64,000 nucleotides of DNA, taken from contig FMBT01000353.1 of NCBI GenBank assembly GCA_900095095.1, positions 186,001 through 250,000 of the forward strand. Direction: 5' to 3'. This stretch comes from Fragilariopsis cylindrus CCMP1102 (Eukaryota > Bacillariophyta > Bacillariophyceae > Bacillariales > Bacillariaceae). Below, piece by piece: positions 22,846-33,775 of the stretch (position 1 is the stretch's first letter; every line of letters begins with the position of its first letter). The notes beneath the pieces are model-generated. The model was not told the origin of the DNA. It saw nothing but the letters and a program-made list of their open reading frames with translations, and did no database searches. A program made the position numbers and the translations under genes.

Positions 22846-24804
22846 TTAGTCCACCTTGATAGTTCCGAAAATCTTCCTAACGAACCATAAGGAGGTTAAT
22901 GTTCCAACCGTCCCGGTTACAAGTAACATAGCCGAACAGATCAAACCCATATATCCAAAGTATAACAGATACGTCATCAGCATCTTAGATGCCTCCAAGG
23001 AACGAAACCAGAACATACTGTAAATAAAGGTATATAATGCGGTCGAACCTGGTGCGAAGAAAGAGAACCACCACCAACGATGATTTTCGGCACAAAGTTG
23101 GTTGTATACCAATAGAAGTGTAACTTCAGCACAGGTAATGACCAAAATAAGGAATACAATAAGAGTAAATCCAAATACGTAATAGTACTGGTCCATCCAT
23201 AAACTAGTCATGATGAAGAATAGTTCAACGTATGCAGCGGCAAACGGGACAACACCAGCGACTAGGCACCCAACCAAAGGATGCAATAAAGGTTGAGGAG
23301 GTGGGATAGCTCTTGCAATGGTCGAAGTAACTGTTGGGAATTCGATCGATGCTTGTTTGTATCCGAAGTAGGCACCGACAAAGACCAAAGGAATAGAAAC
23401 ACAGCACCACATAGCTGCAACAATGATGATATCCAAAAAGGGAGCCGATGCAGATGAATGCAAGAAAAATAGGACGATGTTGAAGAAGACGAAGAGGAAG
23501 AATGCAACTCCAGGGAAAAGAATCGCAGTAGCGACGGTACAGACCTGCCAAAGACGACCCTTGAAGGACTTGTATAGACGGCTACTGACATATCCAGCAA
23601 CGATTCCAGTTAGTACGTAGAAGGATAAGATACCATTCATGAGGGAACCACGTCTTGCAGGACTTAAAAATCCAATCGCCGAAAAGCAGATGGCAAGTAG
23701 GATAGTGATACTCAATTGAGCACCAGCACCACAACAGACACAATACATCATGGGGTAGTTGTCTGGTGGACGGAAAACATCAGCATGTACCAACTTCCAT
23801 CCACTTTCATCAACATCTTCATCCTTCTCTTCATCGGCAAGTGCCGATAACGCATTGTATGCGGCAATATCCCGACGTAGGTTACGAACCAACATCGAAA
23901 CGACAAGTAAACTTAAGAAGAGTACAACCAAGATAGAATTAGTAATTGAATACCAATGAACTTGAGCTGGAACTAAATGATCTTCTGTAAGGTAGATGTC
24001 CCAACGAGACGTCCACGCGACGTCGGATTGTTTCCATTGAACATCGTACGTGTACATGATCTTTGCCTTTGGTTCAATCATCATAGATGATTTGACCCTA
24101 TCACGTTCCATGTGGACACCAGTTTGACACGTTTCAAGTTTCTTACTCCATCCTTCTGTGGCAATTCCATCCCAATCATATCCACCTTGGAATTTATGAT
24201 CGATACTAATAGGTTCCACAGCAAATCCGACTACACGGTACGTATCAACTTCTGGATCGGCTTGATGGTAATCAATAATGATATTCACATGATTGAAGAT
24301 GTACGGTTTCATTGTATCAGCTGCTAAGAATCCAATGGGGAAACCACCAGCGTAATGCTTTTGTTTCTTTTTAGTCACAGCATTTAAACCAACAGCAGCA
24401 GACGGAAGATTATCAATAATCCAATTATTATGATATCCGTATTTGATATGTAAACGTAATCGTGCTGCATCGGCAGCACTTAATTCAACTTGGCATGCCT
24501 TTTCACAATAACTTTCTGTTAACATATTAATATTGTATACAGAGGATTGGATTTTATTTCCAGTTAAAAATTCACCTAAATTTTCAGATGCCATTTGTGG
24601 TCCACCAGATGGTTTACAAAATGGTAGACGGTAATAATCTTTAGGAATTTGTGTATGAATTGATGTCATAGCATTGACCTTAAGAGGAACTGATTCACCC
24701 ATGGTTAATTCCAATGGCTTAACACCGGGAACGTAAAAGACGGCGTTCGCAGTACGACTACATAACGCGGCAAGAGTCACTAATACGAGGGTAGGAGAGA
24801 CCAT
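22846..24804 (-). CDS. TM9SF: Transmembrane 9 superfamily protein (EMP70/TM9SF)
   Basis: A single 652-residue frame from an ATG, the usual length for the family. The signal peptide is residues 1-21 (VLVTLAALCSRTANA). The mature start FYVPGVKPLELTMGESVPLKVNAM is shown in part: the motif FYVPGV and YYRLPFCKP are typical of TM9 ectodomains. A lumenal domain of about 260 residues precedes nine predicted membrane helices, the first near HWYSITNSILVVLFLS. The protein ends KVD, matching the C-terminal K-x-D Golgi-retention/COPI-binding signal of the family. Acts in Golgi/endosome membranes in protein sorting and adhesion-receptor trafficking. A GAGA tract lies 22-40 nt upstream of the ATG. There are no introns. 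Confidence 0.95.
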   Translation of the reverse strand: MVSPTLVLVTLAALCSRTANAVFYVPGVKPLELTMGESVPLKVNAMTSIHTQIPKDYYRLPFCKPSGGPQMASENLGEFLTGNKIQSSVYNINMLTESYCEKACQVELSAADAARLRLHIKYGYHNNWIIDNLPSAAVGLNAVTKKKQKHYAGGFPIGFLAADTMKPYIFNHVNIIIDYHQADPEVDTYRVVGFAVEPISIDHKFQGGYDWDGIATEGWSKKLETCQTGVHMERDRVKSSMMIEPKAKIMYTYDVQWKQSDVAWTSRWDIYLTEDHLVPAQVHWYSITNSILVVLFLSLLVVSMLVRNLRRDIAAYNALSALADEEKDEDVDESGWKLVHADVFRPPDNYPMMYCVCCGAGAQLSITILLAICFSAIGFLSPARRGSLMNGILSFYVLTGIVAGYVSSRLYKSFKGRLWQVCTVATAILFPGVAFFLFVFFNIVLFFLHSSASAPFLDIIIVAAMWCCVSIPLVFVGAYFGYKQASIEFPTVTSTIARAIPPPQPLLHPLVGCLVAGVVPFAAAYVELFFIMTSLWMDQYYYVFGFTLIVFLILVITCAEVTLLLVYNQLCAENHRWWWFSFFAPGSTALYTFIYSMFWFRSLEASKMLMTYLLYFGYMGLICSAMLLVTGTVGTLTSLWFVRKIFGTIKVD

Positions 24805-25274
24805 TGTTACTGTGTCTTTCTTAACTTCTCTCTCTCTCTCTCTGTTTAATTCTTCGACTTGATGAATAAGCTATACTGCTGTATAATACCTATTGCGACT
24901 TTGCCCCCACCAATACTTGAAAAGGGTAAGATATATGTATTTGTTACTACTGATAGTTTTTGATAAAAGACCTCGATGAGCCGAATCTAATGAAAACAAC
25001 GCGGAATGAAAATAAACTTACCCTTTACTGTTCGCTTCGGTCATCTACAGTTCTACAATACCTTCTCGTTGCGCCTGCATACACAGTGTGTTACTGTGCC
25101 GTATTTCACACGATGTTGTTCTCAAAAAATTATCACAACGCTTACTATTGCGCACTTTACGCGCACTTTATTTTTAGAGTGATCTCTATCCTACTAACTA
25201 GAATTCAACGCTCAGTTAGGGATAGGGCTAAAGCAAAGAATTTGCTTTCTGGCGCGCTTGGTTAGCGCAAAAAA

Positions 25275-25481
25275 ATGACAAAAATCAAGGCACATCATCA
25301 TCAGCACTCATCATACCGACGATCTACATCGAAAATATTACAACGTTGCGCTTGGACAACAAGGCAAAGGCACAGAAGAACAACAACAGCATCTAAAGAA
25401 GTTACAAAGAAGACGAAAGCTAAGAACAAAACAGCAAAATTTAAAGAAAAACGACATCGTCAAAGAGATTTATCATTATGA
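25275..25481 (+). promoter_or_regulatory. Upstream ORF overlapping the MCM2 start (ATGA)
   Basis: A 68-codon frame with its own ATG at 25275. Its TGA stop overlaps the MCM2 ATG as ATGA at 25478-25481. The peptide is very basic (Lys, Arg, His) and low complexity. It may be a translated uORF regulating MCM2 or simply leader sequence. The rest of the 24805-25274 gap shows no gene. A GGCGCGC stretch at 25251-25257 is E2F-like but not a full consensus. Confidence 0.35.
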
Positions 25482-27679
25482 GTGATCTTGACAATGACAG
25501 CGACGATGATGCAGCATCATCATCACAACGCATGAATAAACGCCGTCGCCTTTCACAAAATATTGCTGCCGCCGCCGCGGATGAAGAAGACGATGAACAA
25601 GGTGGTGACGATGATGATAGAGCTAATGATAATGCTAATGTTAATGACGATAATGATGACGATGGCGATGATCCTGCATCTCGTCGTCGTCGACGTGTAG
25701 AAAATTTGGCAGCCGATCGTCAAAGACAACGTCGTCGTCAAGAACGATTACAGAAAGAAGTGGCCGAGCTTCAATCGGAAGATCATGTAGCTGTCGATGA
25801 TGACAATAACAATGATGATGATTACGACGATGGAAATAACGGCAACAGCAACAACAATGATAACGGTGATGTCGACGATGAAGTTGATAATGATTATGAT
25901 TACGATCGGGGGATTGCAGAAGAGGAGGAAGAGGATGGTGAAGATTTGTTAGAGAATGCTGAACGGGATTATCAACGTATCGATGCATTAGATACGTATG
26001 GTAGAGATGGTATCGATGATCGTGATTATGATAATTTGGACGTCGATGCACGACGGTCAGTTGAAATGGAATTACGACAACGAGATCGTCGTCTTGGGCT
26101 TGGAGCTGAGGGTAGTCGACGTCGTGATGCTGGAATTTATGGTGCAGCATTGGATGCGATGGAGGAAGAAGAAGACGCTGATGCGCGTCGTGCACGTCGT
26201 GGAATTTCTCGTTTTGGACAACGTGGACAAGGAGATGGGGGTGACGGTAATGGAGATGGTGACGGTGATGGAGATGGTGGCCGTGGTGATGGTGGCGGGG
26301 ATGGTGACGATGATGATATCGATGATGAAATCGACGAGGAAGAATTAGATGGAGAAGATCCTATTAATCTAGAAGCATTCGATGTTGCGTTACGAGAATG
26401 GATTGCACAAGATCGGACCCGGCGGGAAGTTCAACGTAAGTTTCGTGCATTCCTTCGTCATTTCCGACCAGAATCAACTGAAGATGAACAGCAACGACGA
26501 CGTAAGCGTGCTAATGGTATCTATGAGCAAAAGATCCGGTTAATGTGTGCTGCCAATAAGGCAACACTACAAGTTTCGTACCATCATCTTATGGAAGCTG
26601 AACCCCTCCTTGCGGTTTGGTTAGCAGATGCACCCAAGGATATGTTAGATCTCTTAAATGAAGCAGCTACTCGTCACACCCTTATGCTTTTTCAGTCGTA
26701 TGGTGCCATCCAGGAAGATATTCATGTTCGAATTTCTGATATTCCCATTATGGATTCATTGCGTGATCTTCGTAGAACACATCTTGACCATTTAGTGAAG
26801 GTTCACGGTGTCGTTACACGTCGAGGAGATGTCTACCCCAAGTTACAGATCGCATATTATAAATGTATGAATCGTGAATGCCAAGCAGTTGAGGGTCCTA
26901 TCCGTGTGGAGGGAGTTGGTGAGGATGCGGTATCTTTAATGATGCCCGAAGAATGTCCCTTATGTGAAGGGGTACACTTCAAACTCGATGCCAACCTATC
27001 GCAGTATGGTAACATCCAACGGATTAATCTCCAAGAATCACCTGGATCGGTCCCACCGGGACGTGTTCCCCGTCAAAAGGAGGTTTTTTTGTCACATGAT
27101 CTAATCGACATTACTCGACCTGGAGAAGAAATTGAAGTAACAGGTGTGTTTGAACAAAAGTACGATTCCAGTCTTACCCTCAAATCAGGATTTCCGGTCT
27201 TTTCTACGTTTCTAACTGCCAATCATGTACGCAAACGAGAGGATGCATCCGCAGCAGCTAATCTACAGGAAGCCGACGTTCGTGCGATTTTAGAATTGTC
27301 TCGGGATCCTAAAATTGGAGAACGTATCGTTCAAAGTATCGCACCTAGTATTTTTGGTCACGACAATTGCAAGATGGCATTGGCCATGAGCTTATTTGGG
27401 GGTGTCCCTAAGAACGTGAATGACAAACATCGGATCCGTGGTGATTGCAACGTCCTCCTGTTGGGAGATCCAGGAACAGCAAAGAGTCAACTGCTCAAAT
27501 ACGCTGAGGCTACGGCACCAAGAGCTGTATATAGTACCGGGAAGGGTGCTAGTGCCGTGGGATTAACAGCCGGTGTACATAAGGATCCTGTCACCAAGGA
27601 GTGGACCCTTGAGGGTGGAGCGTTAGTATTGGCCGACAAAGGGGTCTGTCTTATTGACGAATTCGACAAAAGTAAGTAC

Positions 27680-27722
<43 letters not shown>

Positions 27723-28845
27723 AGATATGACAACAAGAACAAAAACCAGGATGTTCAGTGCACATTTGTTTGTTGGCTGAACACGCATAGAAAATTATTT
27801 TAAGAATTCGCTCTCACGCACACTATCTATATTTCCTTTCCTTTGATTTGATTTATTTCTTCACTTCTTAGTGAACGAACAGGATCGGACGTCTATTCAC
27901 GAAGCTATGGAACAGCAATCGATCTCCATATCCAAAGCTGGGATTGTAACATCCCTACAGGCTCGTTGTGCTGTAATCGCTGCTGCCAATCCTATCGGTG
28001 GTAGATATGATAGCTCCAACACTTTAGCAGACAATGTGGAATTGACTGCTCCTATCCTACAACGTTTTGATATTCTTTGTGTCCTCCAAGATACAGTTGA
28101 CCCGGTCCTTGACGAACGCTTGGCGAAATTCGTAACGTCTTCTCACATGAACTCTGTTGCAACCAGAGATCTGAATAACGGCTTGGTGGAGTTACCCCCA
28201 AGTTCCGGCGGCGCCACTGACAAAGACGGTCTCATCGACCAAGTTCTATTGAAAAAGTATATACAGTACGCTCGGACGAATGTCAAGCCTGATTTGCGAG
28301 GGAATGCATTCGATCAAGAAAAGGTCGCATCACTGTACGTTGCCCTCCGAAAAGAATCGGCTAATTCTGGTGGGGTCCCCATCGCCGTTCGACATGTCGA
28401 ATCGATCATGCGAATGGCGACAGCTCACGCAAAGATGCATCTACGTGATTACGTTCGTGATGATGACATGGACGCTGCAATCAAAATGATGTTAGAGTCG
28501 TTTATTGTGGCTCAAAAATTCAGCATCCGACGATCATTGCGTCGTAACTTTGCGAAATACATTACCAGTGGAGAAGATCGAGCACATCTGCTTCTGCACT
28601 TACTGGGTGATATGATGCGAAAGGAACAGATGTATCAGGTAATTCGATTACGTCAAAAGGGTCATTCGGAAGATTTATTGGGAAGTTTGGAGGTACCCGT
28701 AGACGAATTAGAGGCTCGGGCTAGGGAACGTCGCATATACAATGTCTTGGATTTCTGCAAAGGACCCAGCTTCCAAGAGGCCGGTTATTTCCTAGATGAG
28801 GGTAAGGGTTTGATTACGAGATCATCTGCAGCTGTTGGTGCCTAA
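25478..28845 (+). CDS. MCM2: DNA replication licensing factor MCM2
   Basis: Two exons: 25478-27671 and 27872-28845, with a 200-nt GT-AG intron (AGTAAG donor, CTTAG acceptor) that contains a TA microsatellite. The join restores the Walker B continuation LIDEFDKMNEQDRTSIHEAM and gives 1055 residues. An acidic disordered N-terminus fills about residues 1-310. The zinc finger is YKCMNREC...CPLC (about 462-495), then the OB region with ESPGSVPPGRVPRQKE (MCM2-specific form). Walker A is GDPGTAKSQ (about 662-670). The arginine-finger segment reads LQRFDILCVL, where most MCM2 have SRFD. MCM2 is a subunit of the MCM2-7 replicative helicase in the nucleus. MCM2 rather than another MCM is well supported. 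Confidence 0.95.
27672..27871 (+). other. MCM2 intron with (TA)n tract
   Basis: GT-AG intron of 200 nt. TA dinucleotide repeat from about 27685 to 27714. Removal restores the conserved DEFDKMNEQDR motif. Confidence 0.9.
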
Positions 28846-29198
28846 GTAAATTAATTAACAGTATAATTCTGTAGCACAAATACCACGGCGTTTGACAAAT
28901 AATGATGCCATGGAGGGTTTTGTGTTTGTGTTTAGAAAGGATTTATTATACACAAATGTATTCAATTTGAATACTGCACCAAATAATTGTAAGAAAAACT
29001 ATAAGTAATAAATTATTATATAATATAAATTATCAAATGAATGCATATGAATTAAAATACGATACTTTTATTTATTTTTAAAATCTATCATATTACTAAA
29101 TTAATATATTCTAGTTCGTCACCGATTGATGTATCACACGACGAGCGCGAATAGACAAAAAACAATACAAGGAAAAATACAATGCATCCCCTATACAG

Positions 29199-29855
29199 CT
29201 AGTTTGGAACTGCCGGTAAATATTCGTTCGCATTTGGTAATTCTGTCGTTGGTGTATCTGGTAGATGATCGGCCTGTAAGTAGGACGGTGTTGCGTCGGC
29301 TGTTTCTCCCACCTCCTCGTCGAATAATTCATCTTCTAACATCTCTAATTCTGCATCCAAATCAGCCTCATCAATATCGTCTGGTGTTGAAAAATTACGA
29401 CCCAGTGCCTCGTTAATGTCATTGAAATCTTCCATCATGTCGGCCATATCATCCGTCATATCTTCCACATCGTCAATATTTAGATCATGCTTCAAAGTTC
29501 TCTTTAGTTCGTTAGTGGCACCCTTCATTGCAGCAATCGTTTGTACATTCGCCTTCGCACTTTCAATACCGAAACTCGCTTGATCGATATTAAATTGTTG
29601 TCCTGCTACCATATCACGTTGATTTTCATACATCTTTTTTCGTTTCAAGACCTCCATGGCACGTTTTTGTAAGGATTGCTTGGCGGCCGGTGACTTGGCC
29701 ATCTTGATTTTATCCTTATACGCACGCAGTTCATTTTCAAGACCGGCAATTTTTTTGTCCATTTCAGTCACTCGACCACCTAAATTATCCGCCGTCTCCG
29801 TCAATCCCGGTGCTGGCGGTCCCGCCTTTTTCTTCTTTCCAAAAACTCGATTCAT
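29199..29855 (-). CDS. CHMP5: ESCRT-III-related CHMP5/VPS60
   Basis: A 218-residue frame from an ATG, the normal length for CHMP5. It starts MNRVFGKKKKAGPP and contains the SNF7-fold helices rich in Lys/Glu (GGRVTEMDKKIAGLENEL, KSPAAKQSLQKRAMEVLKRK). The second part is MEDFNDINEALGRNFSTPDD followed by an acidic C-terminus, as in VPS60/CHMP5. The protein acts with LIP5/VTA1 and VPS4 in multivesicular-body sorting and membrane scission at endosomes. There are no introns. The CHMP5 subtype is supported by the FGKKK start and NEALGR motif. Confidence 0.93.
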   Translation of the reverse strand: MNRVFGKKKKAGPPAPGLTETADNLGGRVTEMDKKIAGLENELRAYKDKIKMAKSPAAKQSLQKRAMEVLKRKKMYENQRDMVAGQQFNIDQASFGIESAKANVQTIAAMKGATNELKRTLKHDLNIDDVEDMTDDMADMMEDFNDINEALGRNFSTPDDIDEADLDAELEMLEDELFDEEVGETADATPSYLQADHLPDTPTTELPNANEYLPAVPN

Positions 29856-30674
29856 TGTTGTTGTTGTTGTATTGTTATATTGTTGCTGTTGTACTGTACT
29901 GTTATCTTGTTATATTATTATTTTATTGTTTTAGGAAGCTTAATTTTTTTTTAAAATAAATGATGATGTTGTCGCTCTCACGTTGTAAATTAATTGTCTA
30001 TGATTCGACACAGTCCTTTTTCTGAGATTGCTTTGATGATCTAAGATTAAAATTATCCCTAACTACTGTCTCGTTATTCTACTCCTTTACTCCTGAAGCT
30101 GTGATAGGTGAATAAGTTCTGAAAGTGTTCACGATTTATTTGTTGCTGCTGTTTGAGCTTTTACTTAATTTGATATGTCTTTTGTTTTTGCTTTTGATAA
30201 CGGTTTGAGTCGTGTCTATTTTCTTGAAATGAGCGAGAGCTTGCTTCCGTGAAAAGACAAGACAACTTTTTAGTCATGATACGGCTGGAATTGAAGACCA
30301 TTACTTCTTGACTAGAACCCAAAAGGAAACAATTAGAGGTGTTGTGTTAACGTTCTGTAGATGGGCAATGATATTATCACCAGCAAAATCTACTACGTTT
30401 TATGTAAGCGGTAAGATGGTTGATAATTTTATGTTGAGCAATCTTTATGGACAGAGAACAAAAAGATAGAGCGTTGATCCTGGCTATTTAATATAATGTT
30501 TATTCTTATAATTTTACACATCCAAGATTGCAATCTCGGGTCAGGTTCGAGTATGTTCCGTAAAACAAAGGACGTGTAAAGCTATAGGGAAGAAGGGAGT
30601 GTATCCATTAATCTGTTTAAGTTTTCTACATAGCATTATGTTCCAACAATCTTCTGTATCCAATCCTTTTTCTA
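29856..30674. other. Intergenic, no gene seen
   Basis: About 820 bp between the start of CHMP5 and the 3' end of the IQ-motif gene. AT-rich. TGT/TTG repeats lie just upstream of the CHMP5 ATG. No coding frame or RNA that I can support. Confidence 0.4.
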
Positions 30675-33248
30675 TCAATAAGAGTATTCCCATAGCATCA
30701 TTCCGTATTGGACAAGTTGCTTATCTGATTCTGCCTCTTGCAATGCCTTGATAATTAGAAACCTCAGAGCGTATACAAAAGGGACGACGACAGCAATACA
30801 CCATCGCGCGGCACGGACAGGCCCGATCACTACAATCCCATCCGTAATTTGAAAGAAAATTGTGGAGAATGTTCCAATAGCTGGGTTTACTAACAACTGA
30901 AATAATAGGCCAGGGATTATCCATCTTCTGAAAAAGGGCCTAGGACGTAATTCACCAGTTGTAGCATCGATTTCACCGGTGAAGAATTTCACGAAGACAT
31001 CCAAGAAACATACTATAGAGATAACGATCTTGGTTTCATCCACTACAAAGTTCCATATCGATCGATAGTAATTATGGATAGTAACGTATGGATGGGAGCA
31101 GTACCATGGGGGTGGTTTTTTGTTTGTCTTGTTCTTGTTGTGGAATAGATGATTCAATCTATCGATCAATGTGGACTTCCTTACTTGACATTGTTCCCAC
31201 TGGGATACTGGGTGAGGAGAAAATGTCAGGACTACGATGTCACGGAAACTATCTCTATACGTAGCAATGGGTTCCGCGCACATCCACGGAATAGTATTAT
31301 TGTGTTGGTGGTGTGGATCGTCATGGTACCCAGCGCCATATTGGTGGTGAAATAGACGTTGTATCCATGATTGCTTCTGAAATAGATAACCGCATTCAGG
31401 TTTTTCGGAGACCCTGGTCGGAGTTAATGACGTAGCTACAAATTCTCGCATTGAAATGTACTTTACTTTATTATCCTCCTTTTTCTTCTTTTTTGTCTTT
31501 GGTAATTGCAGCCAAGGACGCAATGCAACATGTGAAAATTCATATAAGATACAAACAATAAAAAGATAATTCCAACGAACTGCAAGTTTCGTATTTGGTC
31601 TCATTAAAAGTCTTTTGTTGATCGTTTTATTTGCTTCTGTCATAAATGTATCCTGTAGTTCGTACAGCCGTCTACGCTCGTCTTCATTTAAGTTTTTGGG
31701 ACTTGCGATTCTCTCGCGTTCCAATCGATGTAGTTCCCTTCTCTTTCCTAATAGCTGGCATCGAGATTTAAGTGCCATTCGTCGAAATGCTAGCTGTATC
31801 TTCATGGCAGATGTTAGTCTTCTATCCTTCGTGCTAAATATCGCAACAACACGATGGTACATCTGATTTTGATACGCTCGCCAAACTCTCTGTATCAGAA
31901 TTGCAGCATCTTGTTCTTTCTCGGCAGGTGATTTTTTCTTCCAAAGAAACTTGTAAATTAACTTTTGTTTCTTGGCAATAGAATATTGACGTCTTTTTCT
32001 TATAGTTGAAACGACGCCCCCTCTCAATTTGTTTAATTTCCCTATAAGTGGAATGATGTACTTCGTCCAACGTATATACTTTAACAGTAACACTAACTGT
32101 CGTATTAATTTTCTTGGATTCCGAAATCCATTCGTGACAAGTGTACGACGCAATTGCGGTATAGCACTATTCTTGAAGTATTCACCAAGTTTAGCTCTGA
32201 CAAATATCGTTGCCGCTAAATAAGCATGATACAAGTAATGAAGTATGGCACAAATTGTACTCATCTTTGCGCGTTCTTTACTGATCTCATATATCACATA
32301 TTCATTCGGATCTTCAATAGTAAGGAACACCGTATTGTTAATGGGCGCAATAAGTAGTTCCCGAACAAGCCACTTTCCACTTATTAAACCTTTCATAAAA
32401 TGATAAAGGATAATATAAAATCCCACTGGTAAAAGAACTACTCTTAAAAGGATTCGTCGATAGAAGATATACCGCGGATTTATTTTCTTTTCCTTCTTCT
32501 TTTTCTTCTTCTTCTTCTTCTTCTTCTTTATAGCTTCTTCCTTTTCTTCTGAAGATAACAATTGAATACGATCTTTTTTGATTGTAGCGTTGTAGTATTC
32601 CTCTCGTGCCTTGGCATGCGAATATTTAAACCAAAGTAAAGAAAATGAAAATGATATAACAACATTGTAGTCATTCAACCGATTCAAAAATGTAATCCAT
32701 ACGGAACAACCCCATGATTGATGCGATGGTACATCAGTTTCCAAAGCATCCAGTAAAATGCGCTCTAATTCTTTTATTTTCGACCCATTAAAACCAATAG
32801 CTGTCGTTAAGTTGCCGATGATGCTACTACTGGAATCATCGGTAACATCATTTTCACTAGTTCTACAAAATGCATACGAACGAAGAATTGGTTCAGCATA
32901 AGCTAAGATATCGAAGATACCACCAATACATAGAACAAATGTCCAAACTCGTTTGTACCATCGTAATGGTATCTCGAAATCAAAATCAAAATCCGCCGTC
33001 TCCTGTAGTGATGATTCATTATCTAGAAACGAGAATGATGGTGTAATATTATTGAGCGATTGCGATTGTGATTCTTGTTGTTGATCTTGTTGTTGCTGAG
33101 TATTGTCGTCCTTATCATTATTATGTTCCATCGTCGTCACCACGACAATGGATGCATTGGTAGTAAAAGAATCATCGCCATCCGATATTATTTCGTCAGG
33201 ACGATGGGAAGGCTGTTGTTGTGGTTGTTTTTCGCCTATCGTTGCCAT
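30675..33248 (-). CDS. Membrane protein with two IQ motifs, possibly channel-like
   Basis: A single 857-residue frame from an ATG. A Gln/Ser-rich N-terminus is followed by hydrophobic segments (VWTFVLCIGGIFDILAYAEP, LRVVLLPVGFYIILYHFMKG). A 12-residue lysine run lies near residue 245. In the middle are two IQ-like calmodulin-binding motifs (AAILIQRVWRAYQNQMYHR and AMKIQLAFRRMALKSRCQL). The C-terminal part has IVISIVCFLDVFVKFFTGEI followed by DATTGELRPRPFF and PGLLFQLLVNP. That recalls the S2-S3 region of cyclic-nucleotide-gated/EAG-type channels (D-x-F-F-x-T-G ... TGEL). No pore or nucleotide-binding domain was seen. I cannot assign a function; channel relationship is only suggestive. Confidence 0.7.
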   Translation of the reverse strand: MATIGEKQPQQQPSHRPDEIISDGDDSFTTNASIVVVTTMEHNNDKDDNTQQQQDQQQESQSQSLNNITPSFSFLDNESSLQETADFDFDFEIPLRWYKRVWTFVLCIGGIFDILAYAEPILRSYAFCRTSENDVTDDSSSSIIGNLTTAIGFNGSKIKELERILLDALETDVPSHQSWGCSVWITFLNRLNDYNVVISFSFSLLWFKYSHAKAREEYYNATIKKDRIQLLSSEEKEEAIKKKKKKKKKKKKEKKINPRYIFYRRILLRVVLLPVGFYIILYHFMKGLISGKWLVRELLIAPINNTVFLTIEDPNEYVIYEISKERAKMSTICAILHYLYHAYLAATIFVRAKLGEYFKNSAIPQLRRTLVTNGFRNPRKLIRQLVLLLKYIRWTKYIIPLIGKLNKLRGGVVSTIRKRRQYSIAKKQKLIYKFLWKKKSPAEKEQDAAILIQRVWRAYQNQMYHRVVAIFSTKDRRLTSAMKIQLAFRRMALKSRCQLLGKRRELHRLERERIASPKNLNEDERRRLYELQDTFMTEANKTINKRLLMRPNTKLAVRWNYLFIVCILYEFSHVALRPWLQLPKTKKKKKEDNKVKYISMREFVATSLTPTRVSEKPECGYLFQKQSWIQRLFHHQYGAGYHDDPHHQHNNTIPWMCAEPIATYRDSFRDIVVLTFSPHPVSQWEQCQVRKSTLIDRLNHLFHNKNKTNKKPPPWYCSHPYVTIHNYYRSIWNFVVDETKIVISIVCFLDVFVKFFTGEIDATTGELRPRPFFRRWIIPGLLFQLLVNPAIGTFSTIFFQITDGIVVIGPVRAARWCIAVVVPFVYALRFLIIKALQEAESDKQLVQYGMMLWEYSY

Positions 33249-33531
33249 TTTTAAGGGACCCCCTCACCAACCAATCTCATCCAGCGTTTTCTCCTAATCG
33301 AATGGATTTATAGCATCTCGCACAGGAGGTTAAGAACGTCGGCAAATAGTCATGTTCCAGACAATAAGTGATGTAGAGCGCATTAGAAATTAGAATTGCT
33401 CAATTCAAACTAAGCAATATTTGACAACGCGAAAAACAACAAAACAAACGAAAATGACAAAAGATACGACGTGAAACGTACACGTACTTAGTCCTACTAC
33501 GTGAAATACAGTGTTGAAGATACGATTTTCA

Positions 33532-33543
33532 TTTGGCGCGAAA
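33532..33543. promoter_or_regulatory. Consensus E2F-type site TTTGGCGCGAAA
   Basis: TTTGGCGCGAAA fits TTTSSCGC on both strands. It lies 284 bp upstream of the IQ-motif gene (minus) and 230 bp upstream of the TLDc gene (plus). E2F/DP factors are conserved in eukaryotes; binding here is inferred only from the motif. Confidence 0.35.
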
Positions 33544-33775
33544 ATAAAAATCGAGTAGTATACCATTAGAATTTCTGTTACCCCGATACCCATTTGAAAT
33601 CGTTAATTAGAGGAGGTTCAAAGAATCTAATTCCTATATCCGTTTTTTTTCGCAATTTCGATTTTCAAATTGATTCTTAACAAAGTTATACAGCGTGAAC
33701 TTTATTTACAAGTATGAAAGTAGGACCTTCGCAGAAGAAGCGATACAAATAGCACTGTAGTCATACCTTATCATC

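Noticed and set aside
25251-25257. E2F site upstream of MCM2
   Set aside because: GGCGCGC lacks the TTT flank needed for consensus; noted only as E2F-like.
25641-26195. 184-codon minus-strand His-rich frame in MCM2
   Set aside because: Mirror of GAT/GAC repeats in the acidic N-terminus of MCM2.
27685-27714. TA repeats as transposon ends
   Set aside because: Plain dinucleotide microsatellites within introns and gaps, no flanking inverted repeats.
30530-30560. T-loop-like GGTTCGAG suggesting a tRNA
   Set aside because: No acceptor stem, D-arm or anticodon arm can be paired around it.
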